Source: a virus
Reading direction: 5' to 3' (one strand)
Length of the DNA stretch: 64,000 nucleotides
Virus record (IMG/VR): IMGVR_UViG_3300050821_003907
Span: 117,161-181,160 of that record
Part shown: positions 46,210 to 53,556 of the stretch, in pieces
How the letters are laid out: the number at the start of each line of letters is the position of its first letter
How positions within the stretch are numbered: the first letter of the stretch is position 1
Made by a program: the position numbers and the translations under genes
Notes under the pieces: model-generated
Told to the model about the DNA's origin: nothing
What the model saw: only the letters and a program-made list of their open reading frames with translations
Database searches by the model: none

Positions 46210-46632
46210 TTACTTAGATGACCTTCGCGTCGTTGTTGCCGTTCGGGTACTGCCAGCCTTAGCAGGCTTGTCTTCCGCAGTAGGCTCTGTAACGCTCTCA
46301 GCGCCATCCTCAGCAGTGCTGTCCTCACCCGTAGGCTCGTCAGCAGCATCGCCGTCCGGCGACTCCACAGGCACCTGCTCAAGCGGCTTGACGATGGCCT
46401 TGGCACGGATGATTACATCACCCTCCGGGGACAGCCCGGTCTTGACCTTAACGCCGTAGCGCCGTCCGGCAGCCTGAATAGACACGCGCTTGGAGTTGGG
46501 GTCACCGGTGAAGTCCACGCCCCTTTCGAGGATGTGCGGCTCACCATTGAACAGCAGCTCGTAATCGTGCTTCTCGTTCTGGCCCTTGCGGGAAATCATG
46601 TCGCTGAATTCGGCGTCAGAAATGGTACGCAT
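46210..46632 (-). CDS. Small protein with acidic/Thr-rich tail (140 aa)
   Basis: A folded N-terminal half (DAEFSDMISRKGQNEKHDY, RYGVKVKTGLSPEGDVIIRA) is followed by a long acidic, Glu/Asp/Thr/Ala-rich tail (about 90-140) ending in TRRSSK. It sits directly upstream of the GGCT-like and amidoligase genes. The abundance of side-chain carboxylates makes it a candidate substrate. This is speculation. Confidence 0.65.
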   Translation of the reverse strand: MRTISDAEFSDMISRKGQNEKHDYELLFNGEPHILERGVDFTGDPNSKRVSIQAAGRRYGVKVKTGLSPEGDVIIRAKAIVKPLEQVPVESPDGDAADEPTGEDSTAEDGAESVTEPTAEDKPAKAGSTRTATTTRRSSK

Positions 46633-46655
46633 CGTTAATGCCTTTCGCTCGTTGC

Positions 46656-46814
46656 TTACTTGGAATTGCGCGGCTTAGTCCAGCCATTACGGCCCCATAC
46701 AGCGCCGCAGCTTTCACATGTGGGAGGGAATTCACGGTAAGAGCGAATTGGGTGCACCCACACTTTATGGAAGTAGAACAATACGCTCTTGGGAACGTGC
46801 TTAGCCACGTTCAT
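46656..46814 (-). CDS. Small zinc-finger-like protein (52 aa)
   Basis: Start at 46814 (MNVAKHVPKS) follows TAGGAGGGTGCGAT. A PPTCESCGAVWGRNGW end has one CxxC pair. Not recognised. Confidence 0.6.
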   Translation of the reverse strand: MNVAKHVPKSVLFYFHKVWVHPIRSYREFPPTCESCGAVWGRNGWTKPRNSK

Positions 46815-46950
46815 ATCGCACCCTCCTAATTGCCTCAATCGCTTTCGGCGGCCAATGGTAAAGCCAGCGCAATGCGACCGCGGCATCCCATCTTAGTGAC
46901 GGGCCTGCAAATGGGTCCTTTAGCGCTTCTATCGCCTCATCTTCTGTCAA
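46801..46950 (-). CDS. Small protein with TTG start (49 aa)
   Basis: TTG at 46950 follows AGGAGGTACTTAA at good spacing. Begins LTEDEAIEALKDPFAGPSLR and ends IRRVRYERG. It overlaps the next gene by 14 bases. Not recognised. Confidence 0.5.
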   Translation of the reverse strand: MTEDEAIEALKDPFAGPSLRWDAAVALRWLYHWPPKAIEAIRRVRYERG

Positions 46951-46961
46951 TTAAGTACCTC

Positions 46962-47117
46962 CTAAAGCTTCCGGGATTTAATGCAGCGAATTCCCTCATT
47001 AGCCACGGGGAAGAACGTGAGGATATTGTGCACAGGCCATGGCAGCCATTTAAACACCGGCTCACGGGTAATGAGGATGTCACCCTCGGAGGGGTATTCC
47101 ACCAGGTGAATTCTCAC
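46962..47117 (-). CDS. Small protein with GTG start (51 aa)
   Basis: GTG overlaps the upstream stop (GTGA). Strand-rich: VRIHLVEYPSEGDILITREP then VHNILTFFPVAN. Not recognised. Confidence 0.5.
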   Translation of the reverse strand: MRIHLVEYPSEGDILITREPVFKWLPWPVHNILTFFPVANEGIRCIKSRKL

Positions 47118-47335
47118 GCGAATTCCCCGCGCGCTACCACGATGGCCAGGTGCGGCCATCCAAGGTCAGCGAGAACCTTGCAGGCGTCATCCCTCATGAT
47201 TTGGCTTGAGTTGCAGTCTTGCAGCACGCGAACAGCGAGCCATTCCGCCGCGTTGTATGACTGCACGTTTTGCTCAAGGTTAGTGGCACTGTCACCGTTC
47301 AGGGCATCACAGTAAGCGGACCATCCAACAGGCAT
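47114..47335 (-). CDS. Hypothetical protein (73 aa)
   Basis: MPVGWSAYCDALNGDSATNL start; helical with NAAEWLAVRVLQDCNSSQIM. It starts at the stop of the wHTH-like gene. Not recognised. Confidence 0.6.
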   Translation of the reverse strand: MPVGWSAYCDALNGDSATNLEQNVQSYNAAEWLAVRVLQDCNSSQIMRDDACKVLADLGWPHLAIVVARGEFA

Positions 47336-47694
47336 TACGCAACCAACCTCAGATAGGTGTTAGTACTTGGCTTGGGATTCGCCTTAGTAGGCTTTGGCTT
47401 TACCTTCACTAGCTCTAGCTTTCCTAGGCCCACCAGTTCGGTAATGGTGTACTGCCAGGTTTTCGCCGCCCACTTACGACCGTCTGGTGGTGATGCGTGA
47501 TTAGACGCGAGATTAGCCGCTAGGTCAAGCGGTGCCCACTTCTCGCGGGTAGAGGCTAGAAGTGCCAGAATAGTCGCTCTACGGTCCTCGTTGTGCATCA
47601 TGTACCGCTCAGTTTTAGCCTGGTCACGCTCGTCCAGAACTTGAGTAAGTTCCTCGCGCACTACGCGCCGTAGTAGTTCCTCAGTCAGGTCCAC
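47335..47694 (-). CDS. Winged-helix-like protein by the GGTGTG array (119 aa)
   Basis: GTG start at 47694. The part TILALLASTREKWAPLDLAANLASNHAS followed by TWQYTITELVGLGKLELV looks like a winged helix-turn-helix, preceded by a coiled coil and followed by a basic Pro/Lys tail. The eight-copy GGTGTG array lies immediately upstream, so this protein may bind it and repress its own promoter. The HTH assignment is tentative. Confidence 0.55.
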   Translation of the reverse strand: MDLTEELLRRVVREELTQVLDERDQAKTERYMMHNEDRRATILALLASTREKWAPLDLAANLASNHASPPDGRKWAAKTWQYTITELVGLGKLELVKVKPKPTKANPKPSTNTYLRLVA

Positions 47695-47830
47695 AGGGGT
47701 GTGCTCCTAGGTGTGCCGGAAGGTGTGCTAAGGGGTGTGCTAACGTGCCAAGAGGTGTGCTAAACCTAGGTGTGTCACGGTAAAACCGCAGGTCAGGGGG
47801 TGTGCTAAGGGGTGTGCCAAACTGGAATAG
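47695..47830 (-). repeat. Array of eight GGTGTGCTAA-like repeats
   Basis: Eight direct copies of GGTGTG, mostly in GGGGTGTGCTAA or GGTGTGCCxx context, lie between the wHTH-like gene and the next gene upstream. All are in the same orientation, but spacing varies. Such iterons are typical of protein-binding operators and replication origins. Confidence 0.75.
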
Positions 47831-47896
47831 CACAGTGAGGGTCCAGAAAGCGCTACAACCACTTCTACGTAAGGACTTTAGCTGTGCCAGTACATT

Positions 47897-48193
47897 TCAT
47901 TTGGTAACGTGTGGTAGGCTGTGTCGAGAGCTAGCCGGGGCAAGCCACGGCGGAACGCTCAAGACACAGACCACACACCAACACCCTAAAAGAATAACAC
48001 AGCACACCTGTAACAGGTAGAGACCAGTCTGGAAGGTGCTACCCGAATGAGGCTTGGCACCTAGCAGTTCCTTGCAGGCAGCAAGCTCACGGGTGACCGT
48101 TCCAAGCTGGTCCGCTAGCTGGGACACGATGGTCTCAAGGTCGGACTCTGCGGTGCTGCCGTCTGGCAGCTTGACGGTAATGGGGTAGCTCAT
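47897..48193 (-). CDS. Membrane protein (98 aa)
   Basis: Start at 48193 (MSYPITVKLPDGSTAESDLE). A soluble helical half (SQLADQLGTVTRELAACKEL) is followed by a Cys/Leu-rich hydrophobic helix (YLLQVCCVILLGCWCVVCVL). Small membrane protein of unknown role. Confidence 0.6.
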   Translation of the reverse strand: MSYPITVKLPDGSTAESDLETIVSQLADQLGTVTRELAACKELLGAKPHSGSTFQTGLYLLQVCCVILLGCWCVVCVLSVPPWLAPASSRHSLPHVTK

Positions 48194-48197
48194 GGCA

Positions 48198-48452
48198 CTA
48201 GATTCCTTCCTGCTCATTCCATGCCCATCCTGGCACTGTCCGGCGTGAATTCAGTTCGCTCTTGCGCTGCCTGTCCTCAAGCCTTTCGACCTTTCGCCTG
48301 AGACCGGCAATCAGGTTCACGTAATAGATGGCGCTTCCCGCGAGTATGGCAATAGCAACATCGTCAGAGACATGCACGCCAAAGAAATGACGCATTAGCC
48401 AGAATCCGAACCACAGAATTCCGTACACGATGAGAAATGGAAAGCCTAGCAT
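48198..48452 (-). CDS. Membrane protein with coiled coil (84 aa)
   Basis: Hydrophobic first half (GFPFLIVYGILWFGFWLM, AIAILAGSAIYYVNLIAG) followed by a charged helix (LRRKVERLEDRQRKSELNSR). Two-pass membrane protein with a cytoplasmic coil is the simple reading. Confidence 0.55.
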   Translation of the reverse strand: MLGFPFLIVYGILWFGFWLMRHFFGVHVSDDVAIAILAGSAIYYVNLIAGLRRKVERLEDRQRKSELNSRRTVPGWAWNEQEGI

Positions 48453-48607
48453 TAGCGGTCCCTTACCTCTCTGCTGGAATTCGAGCGCATTGGAGGAATG
48501 AGCGGGCGGTAATTAGTATTCATCCGGGTAATGAACATTTCCTCTGGCTCATCATCCCACTGAATTACCAGCTTGCCCTTCCACATTCGCATTTCGAAAC
48601 TCTGCAT
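48452..48607 (-). CDS. Small protein (51 aa)
   Basis: Start at 48607 (MQSFEMRMWKGKLVIQWDDE) after GGGAGCGGGCGGTA. Basic end with PMRSNSSREVRDR. Not recognised. Confidence 0.55.
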   Translation of the reverse strand: MQSFEMRMWKGKLVIQWDDEPEEMFITRMNTNYRPLIPPMRSNSSREVRDR

Positions 48608-48624
48608 TACCGCCCGCTCCCTTT

Positions 48625-48783
48625 CTAGTAAGGCAGCTGGCAGTGTGGCAGCCGATAGCAAATAGCGTGCTGGTTAGCCAGCAGGTGAGCGTAATCGTGG
48701 CCAATGGTAATTGCGAGCAAGACGCTGATGAGTATCAACGCGAAGCACATGAACCATGTGCTAAGAGCGAAGTTGTCAGCCAC
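48625..48783 (-). CDS. Membrane peptide (52 aa)
   Basis: GTG start overlaps the upstream stop (TAGTG). One hydrophobic helix (WFMCFALILISVLLAITI) and a His/Cys tail. Function unknown. Confidence 0.5.
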   Translation of the reverse strand: MADNFALSTWFMCFALILISVLLAITIGHDYAHLLANQHAICYRLPHCQLPY

Positions 48784-49334
48784 TAGCTAACCCGCTCACT
48801 GACGGGCCGGTGGCCGTCGCGCTGAGCGCGCAGCGTGAACACGCTGGCAAGCCAGTCCGTGTCATGAGCATACTCGCGCATCATCTTCTGCGCAGTGGCA
48901 TGGTTGAAGTTGAACCGCGCGGCGAACGCTTCCACGGTAGCCTCTGGCACGACGAAACCAGCCGCTACGCCCCGGTAGGCTCGCTGAGCGGGGATAAGCG
49001 CGTCCGGCGCTAGCCCGCGAAGGAAACGGTTCATGATGCCGGACCACGTACGGTACTCAGCGATGACAGACCGCGCACGGGTAACCGTGTCGCTTTCCTC
49101 GTTGTCAGCGAACCGGCGCATGGCAGTGACGTACGTGCACGGCACGCCATACAGGTCCATTAGCTTTTCCATGTCAGCGCCGGGGATGTGGCTGGAACCA
49201 GGCGCACCGTACTCAAGATTGAGCTGACGACCCACCTTCCAGTAAATCTCAGCGCGCTGAGCGCGATTGCGGTTAAGCGTGTCCGCAAGAGACTGGTGAA
49301 CGTCAAGGTTAAGGACAGTCATGAGGTTTGGCAT
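48783..49334 (-). CDS. Hypothetical protein (183 aa)
   Basis: ATG at 49334 follows AAGGGGTAACACCA. Mostly helical with basic stretches; a segment VPEATVEAFAARFNFNHATA could be a helix-turn-helix. No clear family. Confidence 0.6.
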   Translation of the reverse strand: MPNLMTVLNLDVHQSLADTLNRNRAQRAEIYWKVGRQLNLEYGAPGSSHIPGADMEKLMDLYGVPCTYVTAMRRFADNEESDTVTRARSVIAEYRTWSGIMNRFLRGLAPDALIPAQRAYRGVAAGFVVPEATVEAFAARFNFNHATAQKMMREYAHDTDWLASVFTLRAQRDGHRPVSERVS

Positions 49335-49346
49335 TGGTGTTACCCC

Positions 49347-49451
49347 TTAGAGCAGCGCGATGGAGATGACTAGAGTGATGAACCAGGTATTCCACGGGTG
49401 AACGGGAGGATTGTGGTGCGCCCACCAGATGATGAGCCACAGCAGAATCAC
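49347..49451 (-). CDS. Membrane peptide (34 aa)
   Basis: GTG overlaps the upstream stop (GTGA). Two hydrophobic stretches (ILLWLIIWWAHHNPPVHPW, FITLVISIALL). Short, so moderate confidence. Confidence 0.4.
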   Translation of the reverse strand: MILLWLIIWWAHHNPPVHPWNTWFITLVISIALL

Positions 49452-49603
49452 GCGGGCACCTCCTGATTGCACTTACGATTGGATTCCGCGCGGTTCAGAC
49501 CTGACAGGCGCGCACGAATGTAAGCCTCCGCACTAGCCGCGCGCCTGTTGTCGTATTTCATCTGCCATAGCGCGTCATTATCGGTCCAGTTCCACGTAGC
49601 CAT
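49448..49603 (-). CDS. Small basic protein (51 aa)
   Basis: MATWNWTDNDALWQMKYDNR start; Arg-rich helix (AEAYIRARLSGLNRAESNRK). Coupled to the next upstream gene by TAATG. Not recognised. Confidence 0.5.
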   Translation of the reverse strand: MATWNWTDNDALWQMKYDNRRAASAEAYIRARLSGLNRAESNRKCNQEVPA

Positions 49604-49962
49604 TAGCGCATCACCTTGATTGAGTACTCTCGCGTGTTGTTACCGCGCCGGATGTAGTCAAGCGCATCACCCACCATGTTGTAACCCGCAACGGGATGGT
49701 CTACACCTTCACGGTGCACGTGATAGGCAAAGCGGTCCCACGGGTCCGTGGTGGTTACTTCCGTGACGCGATGCGCGAACGTGTAGATGGGTGCTTCCCA
49801 CCCGTCCACCGAAACGTCGTATGAGCTGTACTCGTAATCGGTATCGTTGCGGCGCACACTGACGATGGTTCCCTCTTTGCCCACAAGCGCCATGCCTGGT
49901 GTCATGGGTGAGGTAACGAACCTGACGCGCGTCCCTGCCATTAGCAGCTTGCGAGTAGTCAT
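49603..49962 (-). CDS. Beta-rich hypothetical protein (119 aa)
   Basis: The TRVRFVTSPMTPGMALVGKE and GTIVSVRRNDTDYE pattern suggests an SH3-like/KOW-type barrel at the N-terminus. The rest is mixed. Not recognised. Confidence 0.6.
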   Translation of the reverse strand: MTTRKLLMAGTRVRFVTSPMTPGMALVGKEGTIVSVRRNDTDYEYSSYDVSVDGWEAPIYTFAHRVTEVTTTDPWDRFAYHVHREGVDHPVAGYNMVGDALDYIRRGNNTREYSIKVMR

Positions 49963-49964
49963 GA

Positions 49965-50231
49965 TTACCCTTCCGTAGGGTCCTTACCCGCCGCGAGGAT
50001 AACTCGCGCTAGCAGGTTATTCTGAAGCGCTTTCTTACCGCGCTCGGTTATCTCGCACACGGAATTGTCACCTCGGCCCGTGACCTTGATTAGCCCGCGT
50101 GCGGCTAGCATTGTCACGCTAGGGGAACCGCGTCCCCACGGATGTGCGGCGCGGCACAGCTGTGGCCTGCTCATTGGCCCGTCCTCTTCCAGTGCTGCCA
50201 GCGCGGCGCACTGTTTACTTCCTAGCCTCAT
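49965..50231 (-). CDS. Winged-helix DNA-binding protein, MarR-like (88 aa)
   Basis: CAALAALEEDGPMSRPQLCR, GSPSVTMLAARGLIKVTGRG and CEITERGKKAL reproduce the helix-turn-helix and wing of MarR/PadR-type regulators, but the protein is short. Its target is unknown. Confidence 0.65.
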   Translation of the reverse strand: MRLGSKQCAALAALEEDGPMSRPQLCRAAHPWGRGSPSVTMLAARGLIKVTGRGDNSVCEITERGKKALQNNLLARVILAAGKDPTEG

Positions 50232-50542
50232 CCGTACCCTTCCCTAAGTCGGCGTGAGAGGTACTTGCGCGCGCTTTCCTTGCGCCACCGTGCAGTAGTG
50301 GAAGACTCCAGAGTGGAGAGTGCCTGACAGTCCGTCCAGTCCGGCTCAGGTGCTTCCGACACAGTGACGACTACAGGCCGCCCGGAATGGTTCTCGACGT
50401 AGATATATGGCGCGCTTCTCGAATCGAGAGATGAGCCATACGACGGGAGATTGTCATCCTTAACGAGTAGCAGGTTGCGCTTCTCATTGGGGTCGTACGT
50501 GCGTTGCTGAATAAAGTCAGGCACGATAGCGTCAGCGGACAT
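50228..50542 (-). CDS. Hypothetical protein (104 aa)
   Basis: Soluble mixed protein (PYIYVENHSGRPVVVTVSEA) with a basic end (RWRKESARKYLSRRLREGYG). Not recognised. Confidence 0.6.
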   Translation of the reverse strand: MSADAIVPDFIQQRTYDPNEKRNLLLVKDDNLPSYGSSLDSRSAPYIYVENHSGRPVVVTVSEAPEPDWTDCQALSTLESSTTARWRKESARKYLSRRLREGYG

Positions 50543-50865
50543 TAGTCCCCCAATACGAATTCGATTCCGGCATCGCTTAGTGCGACCTGAATATCTACGC
50601 GATTAGCGGGCACGACGAACATTGGTTCCATGGCGGCCTTTAGCGCGTCCAGCTCGCACGTGATGTCATCGGCGTGACCCGAGATATCCTCGCCGCACTT
50701 GACGATTGACAATGCCAGTTCATTGCAGTAACCGATATCGGTATCGCCGGTTATGATTGCCTCTATGTTGTCGGCTATCTGCACAGCGTTCTCCGCGTGC
50801 TTGCGGATAGTGCGCAGGTTGCCCTGAATGGACTTTTGCAGTCCCGCAGCGTTCATGTCAGGCAT
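50542..50865 (-). CDS. Hypothetical protein, tandem paralogue A (107 aa)
   Basis: Helical N-terminal half. The ends, MFVVPANRVDIQVALSDAGI here and PVIVPVGRDDVVSALNDAEI in the next gene, align, so the two are likely tandem duplicates. Function unknown. Confidence 0.65.
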   Translation of the reverse strand: MPDMNAAGLQKSIQGNLRTIRKHAENAVQIADNIEAIITGDTDIGYCNELALSIVKCGEDISGHADDITCELDALKAAMEPMFVVPANRVDIQVALSDAGIEFVLGD

Positions 50866-51184
50866 CCGCCCACCGCCAATCGATTTCGGCGTCGTTAAGA
50901 GCGCTCACTACATCGTCCCTGCCAACAGGCACGATGACAGGACCGAGCACCTTTGCGCGCAGTTCGTCAACATGGCCAATGAGCTCATCACCCATAGATT
51001 CGATGCGGTTGCCAAAGGTCATCAGGTCGCGCGACCATGACTCAGCGGCTTCTACCTGAGTGAGGTTCATAGCCTCATGCGGGATGGATAGCTGATAGCG
51101 CAACTGCGCTACACGTGCCTGCACGTTGGCCGCATCGTTCTCAGCGCTCATCAGGTCCCGGAGTATCTTCTGTCGCAAGTCCAT
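50858..51184 (-). CDS. Hypothetical protein, tandem paralogue B (108 aa)
   Basis: Duplicate partner of 50542-50865 with the conserved C-terminal VIVPVGRDDVVSALNDAEI. Helical acidic body (QARVAQLRYQLSIPHEAMNL). Not recognised. Confidence 0.65.
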   Translation of the reverse strand: MDLRQKILRDLMSAENDAANVQARVAQLRYQLSIPHEAMNLTQVEAAESWSRDLMTFGNRIESMGDELIGHVDELRAKVLGPVIVPVGRDDVVSALNDAEIDWRWADA

Positions 51185-51293
51185 GTGTCCCCCTGTACGG
51201 CTCAGAATCGGCGCGTTACGCGCGGGCAGGTAGTTCCGGTGTGATGTGACGTAGCTGTTTCGGAACGCTGTTAGCGTTCGGCTACGGGACTGG
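51185..51293. other. Gene-free gap with short hairpin
   Basis: GAACGCT-GTT-AGCGTTC is a perfect 7-bp hairpin at 51265-51281, followed by no T-run on either strand. No reading frame is seen. Confidence 0.4.
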
Positions 51294-51482
51294 CTAGTAC
51301 TTGAACGTGTAGTGCTGGCTTACCTTGAGTCCCATGTTCGTGCCCACTTGTAGAAGTGCATCGTTGTAAGCCTGCTTGTACAAGTTAGAGTGCTCGGCTG
51401 ACTGTGAGACGTCGTTGCTTAGTTCCGCTAGCGTGCTTGCCAGCGCTTCTAGCTGGTAATCAGCTGTGTCAGCGATGCTCAT
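51294..51482 (-). CDS. Helical small protein (62 aa)
   Basis: MSIADTADYQLEALASTLAE start; the helix continues through AEHSNLYKQAYNDALLQVG. Not recognised. Confidence 0.6.
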   Translation of the reverse strand: MSIADTADYQLEALASTLAELSNDVSQSAEHSNLYKQAYNDALLQVGTNMGLKVSQHYTFKY

Positions 51483-51529
51483 GTGTCCGTCCTAGCCTTT
51501 ACGTATAGCGCGGGAAGATTCCGGTAGCA

Positions 51530-51742
51530 CTAAGCGCGACGACTCCGCATCTCAGCGGAGCTAGGCACGCGCTGAGCAGCGAGCTCAGCACGGGTGAGCG
51601 GTCCCTTGTAGCCGTTAGCGCGGCGGTCAACAGGCTTAGGCTGGGAGGGCACGCGCGGCTTGAACACATCACGCGGGGAAGGAATGACAGGCTTGGCAGC
51701 GGCCTTGACGAAACGTCCGGTCTTAGGGTCACGAATAGCCAT
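51530..51742 (-). CDS. Small basic protein (70 aa)
   Basis: MAIRDPKTGRFVKAAAKPVI start follows AAAGGACATCACA. Arg/Lys/Pro-rich with no hydrophobic core; nucleic-acid binding or scaffold-like behaviour is possible. Confidence 0.6.
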   Translation of the reverse strand: MAIRDPKTGRFVKAAAKPVIPSPRDVFKPRVPSQPKPVDRRANGYKGPLTRAELAAQRVPSSAEMRSRRA

Positions 51743-51803
51743 TGTGATGTCCTTTCGGGTTACTTGATTCGGATTGCCAGCGCGTTAGGGTCCGGTGCCA
51801 CCA

Positions 51804-52061
51804 TTACCCCATGTCGTCAGTAGCGTCAGCCATTAGCGCGGGTGTGCGCTTGTGAGTTTGCACCGTGAACAGCGTGGTACCGTCTGGCGCAATGGAGTGA
51901 AACGCAATCTCCGTAATGCCATTCTTGGTATTGATGAACGCATGTCCCTCATTGACCGCGCGGGTAATCGCGCCGCTGATGTCTCCCTTGTCGATAGCGA
52001 AGCGATACAGCGATTCTCGCAGAATGGTCTGTGTCCACATGCCAACGGGATACACGGTCAT
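51804..52061 (-). CDS. Hypothetical protein (85 aa)
   Basis: The sequence WTQTILRESLYRFAIDKGDI then EIAFHSIAPDGTTLFTVQTH suggests a small alpha/beta protein. Not recognised. Confidence 0.6.
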   Translation of the reverse strand: MTVYPVGMWTQTILRESLYRFAIDKGDISGAITRAVNEGHAFINTKNGITEIAFHSIAPDGTTLFTVQTHKRTPALMADATDDMG

Positions 52062-52064
52062 TGA

Positions 52065-52226
52065 CTAAGCCTCCGAAATGAGAAGTGAAACGACCCATGA
52101 CTTACTGCCGTCTTCTGTGGTTACCTCTAGGTTGCCATCCTCGCGGGTTTCAACCACGTACGGGAGTTGCCACGAATGCGAGTAGTCTGTTAGCAGGTCT
52201 TGAATGCGCTCTTGCAATTTGTTCAT
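52065..52226 (-). CDS. Small protein (53 aa)
   Basis: MNKLQERIQDLLTDYSHSWQ start; strand-rich end (GSKSWVVSLLISEA). Overlaps the GNAT gene by 4 bases. Not recognised. Confidence 0.5.
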   Translation of the reverse strand: MNKLQERIQDLLTDYSHSWQLPYVVETREDGNLEVTTEDGSKSWVVSLLISEA

Positions 52227-52546
52227 GCGCTCACCTTCACCTTGTCATCGGGGTTAAGAGTCGGCTCGTGATACTCGCCGGTGTAAGCGCGCATTAGCGC
52301 GGTGCCGTCCGGCGTGTAGCTGTCACTGTAGGACGGCTGCTTAATGCCGCGCTTGCGCGCGTAGTGAATGGCGTGGTCCAGTAGCTGAGTACCAATGCCC
52401 ATGCGGCGGTATCCGTGAGTGACGTAGACGAGCGTGACGTTGCCGTCCGCTTTCCACTCGATAAAGGCGACGGCATAGTCATCTTCCATCGCGAATACCT
52501 GGTGACGTTCACCATACGGCACGTACTCGAATTGCAGCCCGTCCAT
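52223..52546 (-). CDS. GNAT-family N-acetyltransferase (107 aa)
   Basis: VTHGYRRMGIGTQLLDHAIH (about 43-62) is the acetyl-CoA-binding Q/RxxGxG/A motif of GNAT enzymes, preceded by the usual strand pair (VAFIEWKADGNVTLVYV). Short but complete core. The substrate is unknown. It could acylate a small molecule, a toxin or a peptide. Confidence 0.75.
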   Translation of the reverse strand: MDGLQFEYVPYGERHQVFAMEDDYAVAFIEWKADGNVTLVYVTHGYRRMGIGTQLLDHAIHYARKRGIKQPSYSDSYTPDGTALMRAYTGEYHEPTLNPDDKVKVSA

Positions 52547-52554
52547 TGCTCTCC

Positions 52555-52899
52555 TTAAGCGTTGACTAGTTCGGGACTAGCGTGAATGTGGTAATAGGTT
52601 TGACTGTGAACGCGCGTGCGACTGGCTAGCAGGGATTCCGCATCGTGAATAGCAGCCTGCTTGGCAGCGCGTGCCTTAATGGCAGCGGCCTTTACCTTTC
52701 GCAGCGAAGAACGCGCGACGAATACCGTGACGACTGACGTGGTGATGAGACCGAATGCATGCACCCGAATGTCATACGGAATCCAAAGCGCTTGAATGGC
52801 CAGATTAACCCACCAGCCAATTCGTGCCTTGTGGTGACTGATTAGCCATAGGCTAATGCATCCCGAGATTGCAAGGATGAAAGAGATTGCGAGCAGCAC
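52555..52899 (-). CDS. Membrane protein (114 aa)
   Basis: Three hydrophobic segments (LAISFILAISGCISLWLIS, VNLAIQALWIPYDIR, GLITTSVVTVFVARSS) then a basic Ala-rich helix. Integral membrane protein, unknown function. Confidence 0.55.
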   Translation of the reverse strand: MLLAISFILAISGCISLWLISHHKARIGWWVNLAIQALWIPYDIRVHAFGLITTSVVTVFVARSSLRKVKAAAIKARAAKQAAIHDAESLLASRTRVHSQTYYHIHASPELVNA

Positions 52900-52926
52900 T
52901 AAATTGTTCCCCCAAACGATTGGCTG

Positions 52927-53295
52927 CTAGTCGTCAATGTATTCCATGTCTGCCAGGGCATGGCTGGCACGCCCCATGACGTACTCCAGTGGCATCTCTT
53001 CCACGAACGGAAGCCGCATGCCTAGCGGGTCACAGACAACCTCTACAGGTGTGTCCGGAGTGAAGTTGAATACACCGCACAGGTCGATATGCACGTCGGT
53101 TGCATTGTCGCCATACGTTTCGGCATCATCGCTCACGGTGCCGACGAACACGTTAGTCCTGATTTCAGGCTTGCGCCCCGTACTGGGATGGTATTCGGTA
53201 ATGGTGTCCTGACAGAAGCGCACTACGTGCCCCTTGCGCAGGTTGCGCGCTGGCATGTTAGTACTGACGGCAGTCATCTCATGTGCGAACGGCAT
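52927..53295 (-). CDS. Beta-rich protein (122 aa)
   Basis: ARNLRKGHVVRFCQDTITEY suggests an SH3-like barrel. Acidic end (EYVMGRASHALADMEYIDD). Coupled to the next upstream gene by TAATG. Not recognised. Confidence 0.6.
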   Translation of the reverse strand: MPFAHEMTAVSTNMPARNLRKGHVVRFCQDTITEYHPSTGRKPEIRTNVFVGTVSDDAETYGDNATDVHIDLCGVFNFTPDTPVEVVCDPLGMRLPFVEEMPLEYVMGRASHALADMEYIDD

Positions 53296-53402
53296 TACTT
53301 ACCCTCCTTGCATTCGTGCGTGAACGGGTTAGCCTCATGCCCGCAGTCGGGACAGTGAGAGATTTGCCAGTCAAGCAATTCGCGATAGCTAGCGAAGTTC
53401 AT
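53295..53402 (-). CDS. Tiny Cys/His peptide (35 aa)
   Basis: Contains ISHCPDCGHEANPFTHECKE, a likely zinc-finger-like motif. ATG at 53402 follows AAGGGGCACA. Not recognised. Confidence 0.45.
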   Translation of the reverse strand: MNFASYRELLDWQISHCPDCGHEANPFTHECKEGK

Positions 53403-53410
53403 TGTGCCCC

Positions 53411-53554
53411 TTAGCTGTGCGGGAACGGGATGTGCTCACCGGGTGAGACCGGATTGCCCACCTGATAGGCGAGGGTTTCGATTTCCTGGTAAAGCCGCAT
53501 GTGCTCGGCTGTTGACCAGTTGCGCTCTAGGAACTGAAACAGGTCTTCTGACAT
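53411..53554 (-). CDS. Small acidic protein (47 aa)
   Basis: MSEDLFQFLERNWSTAEHMR start; ends SPGEHIPFPHS. Ribosome site GAGGTAGCC is at good distance. Not recognised. Confidence 0.5.
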   Translation of the reverse strand: MSEDLFQFLERNWSTAEHMRLYQEIETLAYQVGNPVSPGEHIPFPHS

Positions 53555-53556
53555 GG

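Noticed and set aside
47695-47830. CRISPR array
   Set aside because: Repeat units are about 10 bases with irregular spacing and no unique spacers of 28-40 bases.
47802-48020. 72-residue plus-strand frame
   Set aside because: It overlaps the repeat array and a minus-strand membrane gene. Composition is random-looking.
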